Part shown: piece after piece, positions 43,959 to 53,779 of the stretch
Layout of the letters: every line of letters starts with the position of its first letter
How positions within the stretch are numbered: the stretch's first letter is position 1
Assembly (NCBI RefSeq): GCF_002968295.1
Contig: NZ_CP134399.1
Coordinates: forward strand, 930,001-994,000
Length of the DNA: 64,000 nt
Origin: Mycobacterium sp. ITM-2016-00317
GTDB taxonomy: Bacteria; Actinomycetota; Actinomycetes; Mycobacteriales; Mycobacteriaceae
Reading direction: 5' to 3'
Position numbers and translations under genes: made by a program
The notes under the pieces: generated by a model
The model's input: the letters and a program-made list of their open reading frames with translations, nothing else
What the model was told of the DNA's origin: nothing
Database searches by the model: none

Positions 43959-44965
43959 TCAGGACGCCGACGTGCTCTGGCGCACCACGAGCTCCGGTGC
44001 GAACACCGGGTGTTCCGGGTCGCGTTCGGCCGAGCCGGCGGCTGCCACCAGCAGGTCGACCGCGGTGGCCCCGATCAGCGCGGTGGGCTGGCGGATCGAC
44101 GACAGCGGCACCACCGACGCCCGGGCGAAGTCGATGTCGTCGTAGCCGATCAACGCGATGTCGTCGGGCACCCGCAGCGCGCCGAGCATGGTGAGCGCCT
44201 GCAGCACACCGATGGCCACCAGGTCATTGGCGCAGAACACCCCGTCGGGGCGGTCGGCGGGCGCGCGCTGGTGTAGCTGTTCGCCGACGCTGCGTCCATC
44301 CAGCACGCCCAGCGCGGGGGTCTCGATCACCTCCAGCCGCGCATCGGACACCTCGTCGACCGCCTGCCGGGCGCCGCGCAGCCGGTCGGCGACCTGCCGC
44401 AATCCCAGCGGGCCGCCGACGAACGCGATGCGCCGCCGGCCGGTGTCGAGCAGGTGGCGCGTCGCGAGCCGGCCCCGGCCACGTCGTCGACCGCGACGGA
44501 GTCGAAGTCCGTGCCGGTGCCGTCGCGGTCGACCAGCACCACCGGGGTGCCCCGCCGGCGCAGCGCGACCAGCCGGTCCAGATCCTCGCCGAGCGGCGAC
44601 ACCATCAGACCGAAGACCCGCTGCTCGGTGAAGACGTCGACGTAGGCATGTTCCCGGGACTCGTCGCCGTCGGAGGTGCCCAGCAGCACGGTGAGCTGCT
44701 GCTGCGCGGCTTGGCGCTCGGCCGCCCGGGCGATGTCGGTGAAGAACGGGTTGCCGATGTCGAGCACCACCAGCCCCACACAGCGCGACCTGCCCGCACG
44801 CAGCTGCCGCGCCGCGTCGTTGCGCACGAAGCCGAGTTTGTCGATCGCGGCGTGCACCCGCGCGACCGTGGCGGGTGACACCTTCTCCGGCGAGTTCAGC
44901 ACGTTGGAAACGGTGCCCAGCGATACCGACGCCGCGGTGGCGACGTCCCGCATGCTCACGGCCAT
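43959..44965 (-). pseudogene. LacI-family regulator of the rhamnose operon, frameshifted
   Basis: The first frame (from ATG 44965) holds the helix-turn-helix MRDVATAASVSLGTVSNVLN and the first ligand lobe to VAVDDVAGA. Near nt 44469-44475 the frame changes; the next frame continues LATRHLLDTGRRRIAFVGGP and ends DDIALIGYDDIDFARA, SSIRQPTALIGATAVDL. One missing C in a G/C-rich run explains it. If real, the product keeps the DNA-binding domain but loses most of the sugar-binding core. It lies 30 bp after the rhamnose operon on the same strand, and a LacI-type palindrome sits in front of that operon. Confidence 0.75.
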
Positions 44966-44995
44966 GCGCCCATCACACCAGACCGGGCTCGGGGG

Positions 44996-46231
44996 TCAGG
45001 GCCGGGGACGCGGGATCAGTCGTTCGAACTGCGTGACGTGGCCGGGTTCCAGTTGGTCCAGCGAGTTGACCCCGAGGAGCCGCATCGTGCGGCTGATCTG
45101 CTCGGCCAGGATCGTGATGGCCCGGTCCACACCGGCCTCACCGCCGGCCATCAGGCCGTACAGGTAGGCCCGCCCGACCATGGTGAAGCGCGCCCCCAGC
45201 GCGATCGAGGCCACGATGTCGGCCCCGGACATGATGCCGGTGTCGAGGATGATCTCGGTGCGCTCACCCACCGCCGCAGCGACATCCGGCAGCAGGTGGA
45301 ACGGGATCGGTGCCCGATCCAATTGGCGGCCACCGTGATTGGACAACACCAGACCGTCCACGCCGAGGTCGGTGACCGCGATCGCGTCCTCCACCGTCTG
45401 GATGCCCTTGACCACGAGCTTGCCCGGCCACTGGGACTTGATCCAGGCCAGGTCCTCGAACGTGACGGTCGGGTCGAACATCGTGTCCAGCAGCTCGGCG
45501 ACGGTGCCCGACCAGCGGTCCAGCGACGCGAACGCCAGCGGTTCGGTGGTCAGGAAGTCGATCCACCACTGCGGGCGGGGGATCGCGTTGAGCACGGTCT
45601 TCGCGGTCAGCGCAGGCGGGATCGACATGCCGTTGCGCTTGTCGCGCAGCCGCGCACCGGCGACCGGCACGTCGACGGTGACCAGCATCGTGTCGAAGCC
45701 CGCCGCCGCGGCGCGCTCGACGAGCGCCATCGAGCGGTCCCGGTCCTTCCACATGTAGAGCTGAAACCAGTTGCGGCCGTGCGGGTTCGCAGCCTGCACA
45801 TCCTCGATGGAGGCTGTGCCCATGGTGGACAGTGAGAACGGGATGCCCGCGCGGGCGGCGGCGTGGGCGCCTGCGTACTCGCCCTCGGTCTGCATCATCC
45901 GGGTGAAGCCGGTGGGCGCGATGGCGAACGGCAGCTCCGACCGGCCGCCCAGGATGGTGCAGCTGGTGTCGACCTTGGACACGTCGCGCAGGATCGACGG
46001 GTGGAACTCGATGTCCTGGAATGCCTGCCGGGCCCGCGCGATGGACAGTTCGGCCTCGGCGGAACCGTCGGTGTAGTCGAACGCGGCCCTGGGGGTGCGG
46101 CGCTTGGCGATGGCGCGCAGGTCCTCGATGGTCAGCGCCCTGTCCAGGCGGCGTTTCCTCGCATCGAACTCGGGCTTCTTGAACTGCATCAGCGGGGCGA
46201 GGTCCCTGACGCTGGGTACACGACGTTTCAT
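44996..46231 (-). CDS. lldD: FMN-dependent L-lactate dehydrogenase
   Basis: A 411-residue alpha-hydroxy-acid dehydrogenase. Seen: [33 protein letters not shown] (FMN), [41 protein letters not shown] (catalytic Lys), [15 protein letters not shown] (active-site His-Gly-Gly-Arg) and [19 protein letters not shown]. It should oxidise L-lactate to pyruvate and pass electrons on at the membrane face. In this operon it would finish the lactaldehyde branch of L-rhamnose breakdown. ATG 46231 overlaps the stop of the kinase gene by 4 bp. Confidence 0.88.
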   Translation of the reverse strand: MKRRVPSVRDLAPLMQFKKPEFDARKRRLDRALTIEDLRAIAKRRTPRAAFDYTDGSAEAELSIARARQAFQDIEFHPSILRDVSKVDTSCTILGGRSELPFAIAPTGFTRMMQTEGEYAGAHAAARAGIPFSLSTMGTASIEDVQAANPHGRNWFQLYMWKDRDRSMALVERAAAAGFDTMLVTVDVPVAGARLRDKRNGMSIPPALTAKTVLNAIPRPQWWIDFLTTEPLAFASLDRWSGTVAELLDTMFDPTVTFEDLAWIKSQWPGKLVVKGIQTVEDAIAVTDLGVDGLVLSNHGGRQLDRAPIPFHLLPDVAAAVGERTEIILDTGIMSGADIVASIALGARFTMVGRAYLYGLMAGGEAGVDRAITILAEQISRTMRLLGVNSLDQLEPGHVTQFERLIPRPRP

Positions 46232-47709
46232 CGGACTACCTTTCGCGCCCCCACCGGTTCGATGCCGGCCCGGATCCGGGACGTGCGGGGGACGTAGCGT
46301 TGTGCCGGGAAGCTGGTGGCCACCTTGCGCCGCAATTCTTCCAGATCCCCGCGGACCGCACCGTGCGCACGGGCGGTGACCAGCACGTTTCCGATCGCGG
46401 TGGCCTCCACCGGGCCCGCCAGCACCGGCAGCCCGAGCTGGTCGGCGGTCAGCTGGCACAGCAGCCGGTTCTGCGAGCCGCCGCCGACGAGGTGCACCGT
46501 GCGCACAGCGACCCCGGACAGCTCGGCGGCCTGCCGGACCCCGTCGGCGAACGCGACGGCCAGACTCTCCACGATCACCCGGACCAGCTCGGCCCTGGTC
46601 ACCGGCACCCGCAACCCGCGCTCGTCGTACCACTGGCGGATCCGGGCCGGCATGTCACCGGGCGCGGCGAACCGCGCGTCGGCGGTGTCGAAGACGTCGA
46701 AGCGCGACGGCACCTCGGCGGCCTGGGCCAACAGCTCGGACAGGCCGGCCCGGTAGCCGTCGCGCTCGAACTGGCGGACGGTCTCGCTGAGCAGCCACAG
46801 ACCCATCACGTTGCGCAGGTAACGGATGCGGTCGTCCGCCCCCACCTCGTTGGTGAAGTTCGCGGCCCGGCCGGCTTCGCCGAGCACCGGCCGCGGCAGT
46901 TCGACACCGACCAGAGCCCATGTCCCGCAGGAGATGTAGGCCGCCGAGCTCGGGTCCATCGGCACTGCCGCGACCGCCGAGGCGGTGTCGTGCGAGGCGG
47001 TGGTGGTCACCGAGGTCCCCAAGGTGAGGCCGAGGGAGTCGGCCAGGTCGGGCAGCACCGGACCCAGCGGGGTGCCGGGGTCGACGAGCGCGGGGAACAG
47101 GCCGGGCGGCAGGCCCAGCGCCTCGCACAGATCGTCGTCCCAGAATCCGTCGCTGTGCAGCAGACCGGTGGTCGAGGCGTTGGTCCGTTCGGTCACCTCG
47201 CGGCCGGTCAGCCAGTACCCGATCAGGTCGGGGATCAGGAGCGCGCGCTCGGCCAGTGTCAAGAGGTCGCCGTGCCGCTCCGCGGCGAGCTGATAGAGCG
47301 TGGTGAACGGCAGGAACTGTAAGCCGTTGCGTTGATACAGGTCATGAGGATCGATCCGGGCGTGGACGTCGTCGACGCCCGTCTGGCAGCGGGCGTCGCG
47401 GTAGTGGTACGGCAACCCGAGCAGGGTCCCGTCCCGCAGCAGCGCGTAGTCGACGGCCCACGAGTCCACCGCGACGGCAACCAGGTTCTCCGAGAAGCGG
47501 GCGGCCTCGCGCAACCCGGCGCAGGCCTGCTGGAACAGGGCAGGGACGTCCCAGTGCATCGCGGTGCGGCGGCCGTTCCACAGGTGCACCGGGTCGTTCG
47601 GGAAGCGGCTCACCTGCGCCAGCTCGATGTGGTGCCGGCTGATGTCGGCAAGCATCACCCGGCCGCTGGTGGCACCGAGGTCGACGGCGGCGAACTGCGC
47701 CGAACTCAT
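46228..47709 (-). CDS. rhaB: Rhamnulokinase
   Basis: A 493-residue FGGY-family sugar kinase. N-terminal [17 protein letters not shown] (phosphate loop), [20 protein letters not shown], and NASTTGLL; C-terminal [34 protein letters not shown] and [20 protein letters not shown] (ATP site). It phosphorylates L-rhamnulose to L-rhamnulose-1-phosphate in the cytosol. ATG 47709 is preceded by the aldolase-dehydrogenase gene, 28 bp upstream, and followed by lldD with an overlap, all on one transcript by inference. Confidence 0.9.
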   Translation of the reverse strand: MSSAQFAAVDLGATSGRVMLADISRHHIELAQVSRFPNDPVHLWNGRRTAMHWDVPALFQQACAGLREAARFSENLVAVAVDSWAVDYALLRDGTLLGLPYHYRDARCQTGVDDVHARIDPHDLYQRNGLQFLPFTTLYQLAAERHGDLLTLAERALLIPDLIGYWLTGREVTERTNASTTGLLHSDGFWDDDLCEALGLPPGLFPALVDPGTPLGPVLPDLADSLGLTLGTSVTTTASHDTASAVAAVPMDPSSAAYISCGTWALVGVELPRPVLGEAGRAANFTNEVGADDRIRYLRNVMGLWLLSETVRQFERDGYRAGLSELLAQAAEVPSRFDVFDTADARFAAPGDMPARIRQWYDERGLRVPVTRAELVRVIVESLAVAFADGVRQAAELSGVAVRTVHLVGGGSQNRLLCQLTADQLGLPVLAGPVEATAIGNVLVTARAHGAVRGDLEELRRKVATSFPAQRYVPRTSRIRAGIEPVGARKVVR

Positions 47710-47737
47710 CGCCGCTGCCTTCTCTTCGCGCGAGCGC

Positions 47738-49774
47738 TCATCGCAAGAAGGCCGCGGCGACCCCGGCGTCGACCGGCACATGCAGCCCGGTGGTGTGCGA
47801 GAAGTCCGACGTGCACAGCGCGAACGCGGCGTTGGCGATGTGTTCGGGCAGCACCTCCCGTTTGAGCAGCGTGCGCTGGGCGTAGAACGCGCCGAGGTCC
47901 TCCTCGGCCACGCCGTACACCGCGGCCCGCTGCGCTCCCCAGCCGCCGGCGAAGATGCCGGAGCCGCGGACCACGCCGTCGGGATTGATCCCGTTGACCT
48001 TCACCCCGTGTGCGCCCAGTTCGGCGGCCAGCAGCCGGACCTGGTGCGCCTGATCGGCTTTCGTGGCCGCATAGGCGATGTTGTTGGGTCCGGCGAACAC
48101 CGAGTTCTTCGACGAGATGTAGATGATGTCCCCGCCGAGCTTTTGGTCGATGAGCGCGCGGGCCGCCGCCTTGGACACCAGGAACGAGCCTCGGGCCATC
48201 ACGTTGTGCTGCAGGTCCCAGTCCTCGACCGTGGTGTCCAGCAACGACTTCGACAATGACAGCCCGGCGTTGTTGACCACGATGTCGATGCCGCCGAACT
48301 CGAGCACCGTGGCGTCGACGGCAGCCTGGACCGCGGCCTCGTCGGTCACGTCGGCGGCGACGCCGATCGCCACGTCGCTGGAGCCGATCTCGGACGCAGC
48401 CTCCTCGGCCTTCCCGGCGTCGAGATCGGCGATCACCACGCAGGCGCCTTCTGCGGCCAATCGGGTGGCGATGGCCTTGCCGATCCCCGACGCGGCACCG
48501 GTGACCAGTGCGATCCGGGTGGCCAGCGGCTTGGGCTTGGGCATTCGCGCGAGCTTGGCCTCTTCCAGGGCCCAGTACTCGATGCGGAACTTCTCGGCCT
48601 CGTCGATCGGCGTGTAGGTGGAGACCGCCTCGGCGCCGCGCATGACGTTGATCGCGTTGAGGTAGAACTCGCCGGCCACCCGCGCGGTCTGCTTGTCCTT
48701 GCCGTAGCTGAACATGCCGACCCCGGGGATCAGCACGATCGCTGGATCGGCACCGCGCATCGCCGGGCTGTCGGCGGTCGCGTGGCGTTCGTAGTAGGCG
48801 CGGTAGTCCTCGCGGTACTGCGTGTGCAGCTCGGCGAGGCTTCTCTTGCACTCCTCGACGGTGGCGTCGGCCGGCAGGTCCAGCACCAGCGGCTTGACCT
48901 TGGTGCGCAGGAAGTGATCGGGGCAGCTGGTGCCGAGTGCGGCCAGCCGTGGGTGCTCGGCGCCTTCGAGGAACTCCAATACCGCTGCGGTGTCGGTGAA
49001 GTGGCCGACCTGCGGATGGTCGGTGCTGGCCAGACCGCGCAGGAACGGGGCCAGCGCGGCGGCCTTCGCGCGCCGCTCGTCGTCGGGCAGGGCGGCATAG
49101 CCGGGCAGCGGCGGCCCGAACGGCTCGTCCTTGCCGGTGGTCGCAATGAACTCGGCGGCGCTCTTGATGATCTCCAGGGAGTGCGCCTCGGCCTGCTCGG
49201 AGGTCTCGCCCCAGGCGGTGATGCCGTGGCCGCCCAGGATGCAGCCGATGGCCCGCGGATTGCGTCGCTTGATCTCGGCGATGTCCAGCCCCAGCTGGAA
49301 GCCGGGGCGCCGCCATGGCACCCACACCACCCGGTCTCCGAAGATCTTCTGCGTCAGGGACTCTCCGTCGGCGGCCGTCGCGATCGCGATGCCGAAGTCG
49401 GGGTGCAGGTGGTCGACGTGTGCGGCGTCGACCAGGCCGTGCATCGCGGTGTCGATCGACGGCGCCGCACCGCCCTTGCCGTGCAGGCAGTAGTCGAACG
49501 CCGCGACCATCTCGTCCTCACGGTCGACTCCGGGGTAGACGCCGACCAGCGCACGCAACCGGTCCAGCCGCAGCACGGCCAGTCCCTGCTCGGTCAACGT
49601 CCCCAGATCGCCGCCGGAGCCCTTGACCCACAGCAGGTCGACGTCCTGGCCGGTGACCGGGTCGATCCCGGTGCCCTTGGCTGAGGTGTTACCGCCGGCG
49701 TAGTTGGTGTTCTTCGGATCCCTGCCGAGCCGGTTGGACCGGGAAATGAGTTCGGCGACAGTGTCGTTGCTCAT
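47738..49774 (-). CDS. rhaEW: Bifunctional rhamnulose-1-phosphate aldolase/L-lactaldehyde dehydrogenase
   Basis: A 678-residue fusion. Residues about 1-400 form a class II aldolase: RLGRDPKNTNYAGGNTSAKG, LWVKGSGGDLGTL, and the metal-binding HVDHLHPDFG (His-x-His) with CILGGHGITAWGE. Residues about 425-678 form a short-chain dehydrogenase: ALVTGAASGIGKAIATRLAA (NAD-binding), VVNNAGLSLSKS, ISSKNSVFAGPNNIAYAATK with catalytic Ser, Tyr and Lys. The first part splits rhamnulose-1-phosphate into dihydroxyacetone phosphate and L-lactaldehyde; the second oxidises lactaldehyde to L-lactate. It starts 3 bp after the isomerase gene. Confidence 0.9.
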   Translation of the reverse strand: MSNDTVAELISRSNRLGRDPKNTNYAGGNTSAKGTGIDPVTGQDVDLLWVKGSGGDLGTLTEQGLAVLRLDRLRALVGVYPGVDREDEMVAAFDYCLHGKGGAAPSIDTAMHGLVDAAHVDHLHPDFGIAIATAADGESLTQKIFGDRVVWVPWRRPGFQLGLDIAEIKRRNPRAIGCILGGHGITAWGETSEQAEAHSLEIIKSAAEFIATTGKDEPFGPPLPGYAALPDDERRAKAAALAPFLRGLASTDHPQVGHFTDTAAVLEFLEGAEHPRLAALGTSCPDHFLRTKVKPLVLDLPADATVEECKRSLAELHTQYREDYRAYYERHATADSPAMRGADPAIVLIPGVGMFSYGKDKQTARVAGEFYLNAINVMRGAEAVSTYTPIDEAEKFRIEYWALEEAKLARMPKPKPLATRIALVTGAASGIGKAIATRLAAEGACVVIADLDAGKAEEAASEIGSSDVAIGVAADVTDEAAVQAAVDATVLEFGGIDIVVNNAGLSLSKSLLDTTVEDWDLQHNVMARGSFLVSKAAARALIDQKLGGDIIYISSKNSVFAGPNNIAYAATKADQAHQVRLLAAELGAHGVKVNGINPDGVVRGSGIFAGGWGAQRAAVYGVAEEDLGAFYAQRTLLKREVLPEHIANAAFALCTSDFSHTTGLHVPVDAGVAAAFLR

Positions 49775-49777
49775 GTG

Positions 49778-50935
49778 TCATGCTCCCCAGGAGGATTGAG
49801 TACCGCCGACGCGCTCGGCGTTGACGCGTTGCTGGTAGCCGCTGTCTCGGAACGCCGTCATCGGGTTTTCCGGCAGCCCCCGTTCCGCGCGCCACTCGGC
49901 CAGCGCCGGGCGGACGTCGGTGTAGAACGCGTCCATCAGGATCGCGTTGGCGGCCAGCACATCTCCGTCATCCTGCGCGCGGCGCAGCGCGTCGGTGTCG
50001 ACGAGCAGTGCTCTGGCCGTCATCTCCTGGACGTTGAGCACCGAGCGGATCTGGCCGGGAATCTTGTCCTCGACGTTGTGGCACTGGTCGAGCATCAGTG
50101 CGACCGGCGAGTTCCGGTCGAGGGCGCCGCCGCGGATCACCTCGAACATGATGCGGAACAACTGGAACGGGTCGGCGGCTCCGACGATCAGGTCGTCGTC
50201 GGCGTAGAATCGCGAGTTGAAGTCGAACGAGCCGAGCTTGTTCAGACGCAGCAGCTGCGCGACGATGAACTCGATGTTGGTGCCCGGCGCGTGGTGGCCG
50301 GTGTCCAGGCAGACCATCGCGCGTTCGCCCAGTGCGGACACGTGCGCGTACGAGGTGCCCCAGTCCGGCACGTCGGTCATGTACATCGCGGGTTCGAAGA
50401 ACTTGTACTCCAACACGAGTCGCTGGTTCGCACCGATGTGCTGGTAGATCGCGGCCAGCGATTCGGCCAGCCGGTCCTGGCGGGAGCGGATGTCACCCTG
50501 GCCGGGATAGTTGGTGCCGTCGGCGAGCCAGATCTTCAGATCGCGGGAACCGGTCTGGTTCATCACCTCGATGCAGTCGAGGTGGTGGTCGATGGCCTTC
50601 TGCCGCACGGTCTTGTCGGTGTGGGTGAGGCTGCCGAACTTGTAGGCGTCGTCCTGGAAGGTGTTGGAGTTGACGGTGCCCAGTCGCAGGCCGAGGTCCT
50701 GCGCGTAGCGGGCCAGGGCGGGGTAGTCCTCGACCTGATCCCACGGAATGTGCAGGGCCACCGTCGGGGCCAGTCCGGTGAGTCGGTGCACCTGTGCCGC
50801 GTCGGCGATCTTCTCCCGGATGTCGCGCGGGGTGCCGGGTGTGCCGAAGACCTTGAACCGGGTGCCGGAGTTGCCGAAAGCCCAAGAGGGGAGCTCGATG
50901 TCGAGATTGTCCAGAACGGTGTCGGTGAAGTTCAT
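49778..50935 (-). CDS. rhaI: L-rhamnose isomerase
   Basis: A 385-residue TIM-barrel isomerase of the RhaI type. Seen: LPSWAFGNSGTRFKVFGTPG, TVALHIPWDQVEDY, KIWLADGTNYPGQGDIRSRQ (metal-site region), VLEYKFFEPAMYMTDVPDWG, MVCLDTGHHAPGTNIEFIVA and SFDFNSRFYADDDLIVGAAD. It converts L-rhamnose to L-rhamnulose in the cytosol with a divalent metal. ATG 50935 is 5 bp after the transporter gene. Confidence 0.9.
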   Translation of the reverse strand: MNFTDTVLDNLDIELPSWAFGNSGTRFKVFGTPGTPRDIREKIADAAQVHRLTGLAPTVALHIPWDQVEDYPALARYAQDLGLRLGTVNSNTFQDDAYKFGSLTHTDKTVRQKAIDHHLDCIEVMNQTGSRDLKIWLADGTNYPGQGDIRSRQDRLAESLAAIYQHIGANQRLVLEYKFFEPAMYMTDVPDWGTSYAHVSALGERAMVCLDTGHHAPGTNIEFIVAQLLRLNKLGSFDFNSRFYADDDLIVGAADPFQLFRIMFEVIRGGALDRNSPVALMLDQCHNVEDKIPGQIRSVLNVQEMTARALLVDTDALRRAQDDGDVLAANAILMDAFYTDVRPALAEWRAERGLPENPMTAFRDSGYQQRVNAERVGGTQSSWGA

Positions 50936-50940
50936 GATCC

Positions 50941-52260
50941 TCAGACGGTCGAGGTGGACGGTGTGGCCGCGGACGGACTCACCGGTGCGCCGTAGCGTTC
51001 GTTCTCGATCTGCTGCAACGTCTTGCCCTGGGTCTGCGGAGCCCAGACCGCGCCGATGATCAGCGCGACGGTGAGCAGCCCGACGAGCAGGACGCCGACC
51101 CAGGTCAGGCCGATCACCGCGAGCATGGTGGGGAAGAAGTAGCTGAGTAGTCCGGTGGCGGTGCGCACGACGAAGAACATCGTGCCCTGGGCGCTGGCGC
51201 GGTACGGCGTGGCGAACAGTTCGCTGGCCCACAGGCTGTAGAAGGCCTGGCAGCCGATGCCCGCCGACACACCCCACAGGATCGCGAAGATCAGCATCGT
51301 GCTGATGCCGTTGTCGGTGAAGGCCACCAGCACGATCCAGCCGGCGATGCCCAGCGCGGCGCCGAACACGTAGAGCAGCCGCTGGGACACCCGGTCGGCG
51401 TACCGCATGAAACCGAAATACGTTGCGGCGACGGTGCATCCCCACACCAGCACCTGCAACAGGTTCTGTTGCACCGGGCTGTGCAGGCCGGCGGTGTCGT
51501 ACACGCGGGGCATGAAGATGCCTGCCTGGCCGGCGACGGTGTTCCAGAACAGGTAGATGCCGCCGAGGAACAGCAGCGAGGTGATGTTGACCTTCTTGGA
51601 GAACAGGCCGCGCAGGCCCCGCTCGCCCACCCGGTTGGAGAGCTCCCGGCTCTCGTTGACCGCTTCGTCCTTCCATATCTGCGATTCCTGCAGGCCCTGC
51701 CGAACCCACCACACGATGCCGGCGACGACGAACAGGTGCAGGAAGATCAGTCGCGAGCCGAGCAGTTCCAGCGGCGCCAGCGCGGCGGCCAGCGCGAAGC
51801 CGATGAACGGGCCGACCGACCAGGCCAGCTGGGCGGTGCCGACGTGCTTGGCGCGCTCGACGGAGGGCGCCTGCTCGGCGATGTAGGTCCAGGAGGCGGG
51901 CACGCCCGCGCCGACGGCGATGCCGGTGATGATGAAGGCCGCGAGCAGCATCGTGTAGTTGGCCGCGCAGGCGGCCAGCAGCACGCCGGCCATGTAGACC
52001 AGCAGGTCGTAGGTGTAGATGGCCTTGCGGCCGAACCGGTCACAGAGCGGGCCGCCGAGGATGGCGCCGATCGCGGCGCCGAACGCGTTGGCGCTCAGCG
52101 CGGCGAGCAGTCCGACGGCGAAGTTGCTGATGCCGAACTCGTGCTGCCAGAACCCGAGGCTGGTGGCGATCGCGATGATCGAGCCGGCCTCGATGTAGTT
52201 GGACATGGCGACCGCGATGGTGGCGCGCCAGCCGGTGGTGGAGCGTGCTCCGATCTTCAT
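50941..52260 (-). CDS. MFS sugar transporter, probably for L-rhamnose
   Basis: A 439-residue protein with about 12 membrane segments (for example FAVGLLAALSANAFGAAIGA, YTMLLAAFIITGIAVGAGVP, TWVGVLLVGLLTVALIIGAV). The MFS loop signature GGPLCDRFGRKAIYTYD lies between segments 2 and 3. It is placed between the rhamnose isomerase and mutarotase genes, 14 bp after the latter, so L-rhamnose is the likely cargo; specificity is inferred from context only. It sits in the inner membrane. ATG 52260 follows an AGGAAG ribosome-binding site. Confidence 0.85.
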   Translation of the reverse strand: MKIGARSTTGWRATIAVAMSNYIEAGSIIAIATSLGFWQHEFGISNFAVGLLAALSANAFGAAIGAILGGPLCDRFGRKAIYTYDLLVYMAGVLLAACAANYTMLLAAFIITGIAVGAGVPASWTYIAEQAPSVERAKHVGTAQLAWSVGPFIGFALAAALAPLELLGSRLIFLHLFVVAGIVWWVRQGLQESQIWKDEAVNESRELSNRVGERGLRGLFSKKVNITSLLFLGGIYLFWNTVAGQAGIFMPRVYDTAGLHSPVQQNLLQVLVWGCTVAATYFGFMRYADRVSQRLLYVFGAALGIAGWIVLVAFTDNGISTMLIFAILWGVSAGIGCQAFYSLWASELFATPYRASAQGTMFFVVRTATGLLSYFFPTMLAVIGLTWVGVLLVGLLTVALIIGAVWAPQTQGKTLQQIENERYGAPVSPSAATPSTSTV

Positions 52261-52274
52261 GGGCTTCCTCGGGT

Positions 52275-52631
52275 TCAGGGGAGGTGGAAGTACTGGGTGA
52301 GCTGGTGTCGGACGGTGTCGGGGTTGGCGCCGCCGGCGTCTGTGGGGCCGGATGCCGCGGGCTGGAAGTACTCCGACATCTGCGCCTGCCAACGTTCGTT
52401 GACCGCGGTTTCTGCCATCTGCGCGGAGGCGCGCGTGAAGTCGTCGGTCTCCAGGTAGCCGACCACCATGCCGTCCTCAGGCCGGAGGAACAACGAGTAG
52501 TTCCGCCATCCGGTGGTCCGCAGGGCGTCGAGCATCTCCGGCCACACGTCGTCGTGAACGGCCAGGTAGTCCTCGACGCGGTCGGGCTTGAGGTACATCA
52601 CGAAGCACACGCGTTCCACGGTGTCCGGCAC
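52275..52631 (-). CDS. rhaM: L-rhamnose mutarotase
   Basis: A 118-residue protein with the RhaM/RhaU pattern: RVCFVMYLKPDRVEDYLAVH, VWPEMLDALRTTGWRNYSLF, and MVVGYLETDDF; the conserved His and Tyr of the family are present. It interconverts the alpha and beta anomers of L-rhamnose in the cytosol. It is the first gene of the rhamnose operon, starting at GTG 52631, 24 bp downstream of the LacI-type palindrome. Confidence 0.88.
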   Translation of the reverse strand: MPDTVERVCFVMYLKPDRVEDYLAVHDDVWPEMLDALRTTGWRNYSLFLRPEDGMVVGYLETDDFTRASAQMAETAVNERWQAQMSEYFQPAASGPTDAGGANPDTVRHQLTQYFHLP

Positions 52632-52655
52632 TGCCCCTCCTCGCCGTTTGTGTTC

Positions 52656-52667
52656 TGAAACGTTTCA
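52656..52667. promoter_or_regulatory. LacI-type operator of the rhamnose operon
   Basis: TGAAACGTTTCA is a perfect palindrome with the central CG typical of LacI/GalR-family operators. It lies 24 bp upstream of the first rhamnose gene. The likely binder is the LacI-family protein encoded at the far end of the operon, which is frameshifted. Confidence 0.8.
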
Positions 52668-52810
52668 AAATGTGATGGCGGCTACGTTACGACGGTGGAT
52701 GTGGTGCGTCAATAGGCACATCGACGGAGCCGCGGCAGACACGCGGCCGGCGACGCGGCGCCAGCCCCAGAACCAGTCGCCGCGCCGGCCGTCGTCGTTC
52801 CCCGAACGCC

Positions 52811-52816
52811 TAACCT
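52811..52816 (+). promoter_or_regulatory. Leaderless -10 (TAACCT) for the FGE gene
   Basis: TAACCT is followed by 6 nt and GTG 52823, without a ribosome-binding site. Confidence 0.55.
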
Positions 52817-52822
52817 GGCTGG

Positions 52823-53701
52823 GTGCTTACTGAACTGGTCGAGTTGCCCGGTGGCTGGTTCCGCATGGGATCGGTCGACTTCTACCCCGAAGAGGCCCCG
52901 GTGCATTCGGTGTCGGTGGCGCCGTTCGCCATCGAGCGGCATCCGGTGACCAACGCACAGTTCGCCGAATTCGTCTCGGAGACGGGCTATCTCACCGTCG
53001 CCGAGCGTGAGCTCGACCCGGCCGACTTTCCCGGTGTACCACCGGCCGAGCTGATGCCCGGCGCGTTGGTGTTCCGGCCCACACCGGGTGCGGTGGACCT
53101 GCGCGATTGGCGCCAGTGGTGGACCTGGGAGCCCGGTGCGTGCTGGCGGCGCCCGTTCGGGCCGGGCTCATCGTCGGAGGACCGGCCCGACCATCCCGTG
53201 GTGCAGGTCGCCTACCCGGACGCGGCGGCGTATGCGCGCTGGGCGGGACGCCGGCTGCCCAGCGAGGCCCAGTGGGAGTACGCCGCGCGCGCCGGTGCGA
53301 CGACGGTCTACGCGTGGGGCGACGACGTGCGCCCCGACGGGCAGCTGATGGCCAACACCTGGCAGGGCCGCTTCCCGTACCTCAACGAGGGCGCGCTCGG
53401 CTGGAGCGGCACCTCCCCGGTCGGCACCTTCCCGCCCAACGGGTTTGGGCTGCTCGACATGATCGGCAACGTGTGGGAGTGGACCACCACCCCGTACAGC
53501 CGCCACCACCGACTCGATCAACCCGCCGCGGGGTGCTGTCCGACACCACTGCCGGCAGGCGACCCGACGCTGCACCAGGCGCTCAAAGGCGGGTCACACC
53601 TGTGTGCGCCGGAGTACTGCCACCGCTACCGGCCCGCTGCACGCTCGTCCCAGTCTCAGGACAGCGCCACCACGCACATCGGGTTCCGCTGCATCGCCTG
53701 A
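52823..53701 (+). CDS. Formylglycine-generating enzyme (sulfatase maturase)
   Basis: A 292-residue FGE-sulfatase domain protein: LVELPGGWFRMGSVDFYPEE, FAIERHPVTNAQFAEFV, RLPSEAQWEYAARAGATTVY, NGFGLLDMIGNVWEWT. The C-terminal SHLCAPEYCHRYRPAARSS has the two copper-binding cysteines in the same spacing as in active FGEs (Cys-x4-Cys before the Arg). It converts a Cys in CxPxR motifs of sulfatases to formylglycine using oxygen. No sulfatase gene is adjacent. GTG 52823 fits a leaderless promoter. Confidence 0.9.
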   Translation: MLTELVELPGGWFRMGSVDFYPEEAPVHSVSVAPFAIERHPVTNAQFAEFVSETGYLTVAERELDPADFPGVPPAELMPGALVFRPTPGAVDLRDWRQWWTWEPGACWRRPFGPGSSSEDRPDHPVVQVAYPDAAAYARWAGRRLPSEAQWEYAARAGATTVYAWGDDVRPDGQLMANTWQGRFPYLNEGALGWSGTSPVGTFPPNGFGLLDMIGNVWEWTTTPYSRHHRLDQPAAGCCPTPLPAGDPTLHQALKGGSHLCAPEYCHRYRPAARSSQSQDSATTHIGFRCIA

Positions 53702-53766
53702 CCATCGGGGCACGGTGTCCACGGGCAATCCGACCACTGTCGAGCGGGGGTGGTGCCTGCCCCGAG

Positions 53767-53772
53767 TAGCGT
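53767..53772 (+). promoter_or_regulatory. Leaderless -10 (TAGCGT)
   Basis: GAGTAGCGTCCCC then ACC and ATG 53780; the -10 and its 7-nt spacing match those before the paralogue at 26958. Confidence 0.6.
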
Positions 53773-53779
53773 CCCCACC

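Noticed and set aside
47706..49325. Long minus-strand frame (539 codons) overlapping the aldolase-dehydrogenase gene
   Set aside because: Arginine/glycine-rich composition typical of a GC-driven shadow; the overlapping frame encodes a complete recognised enzyme.
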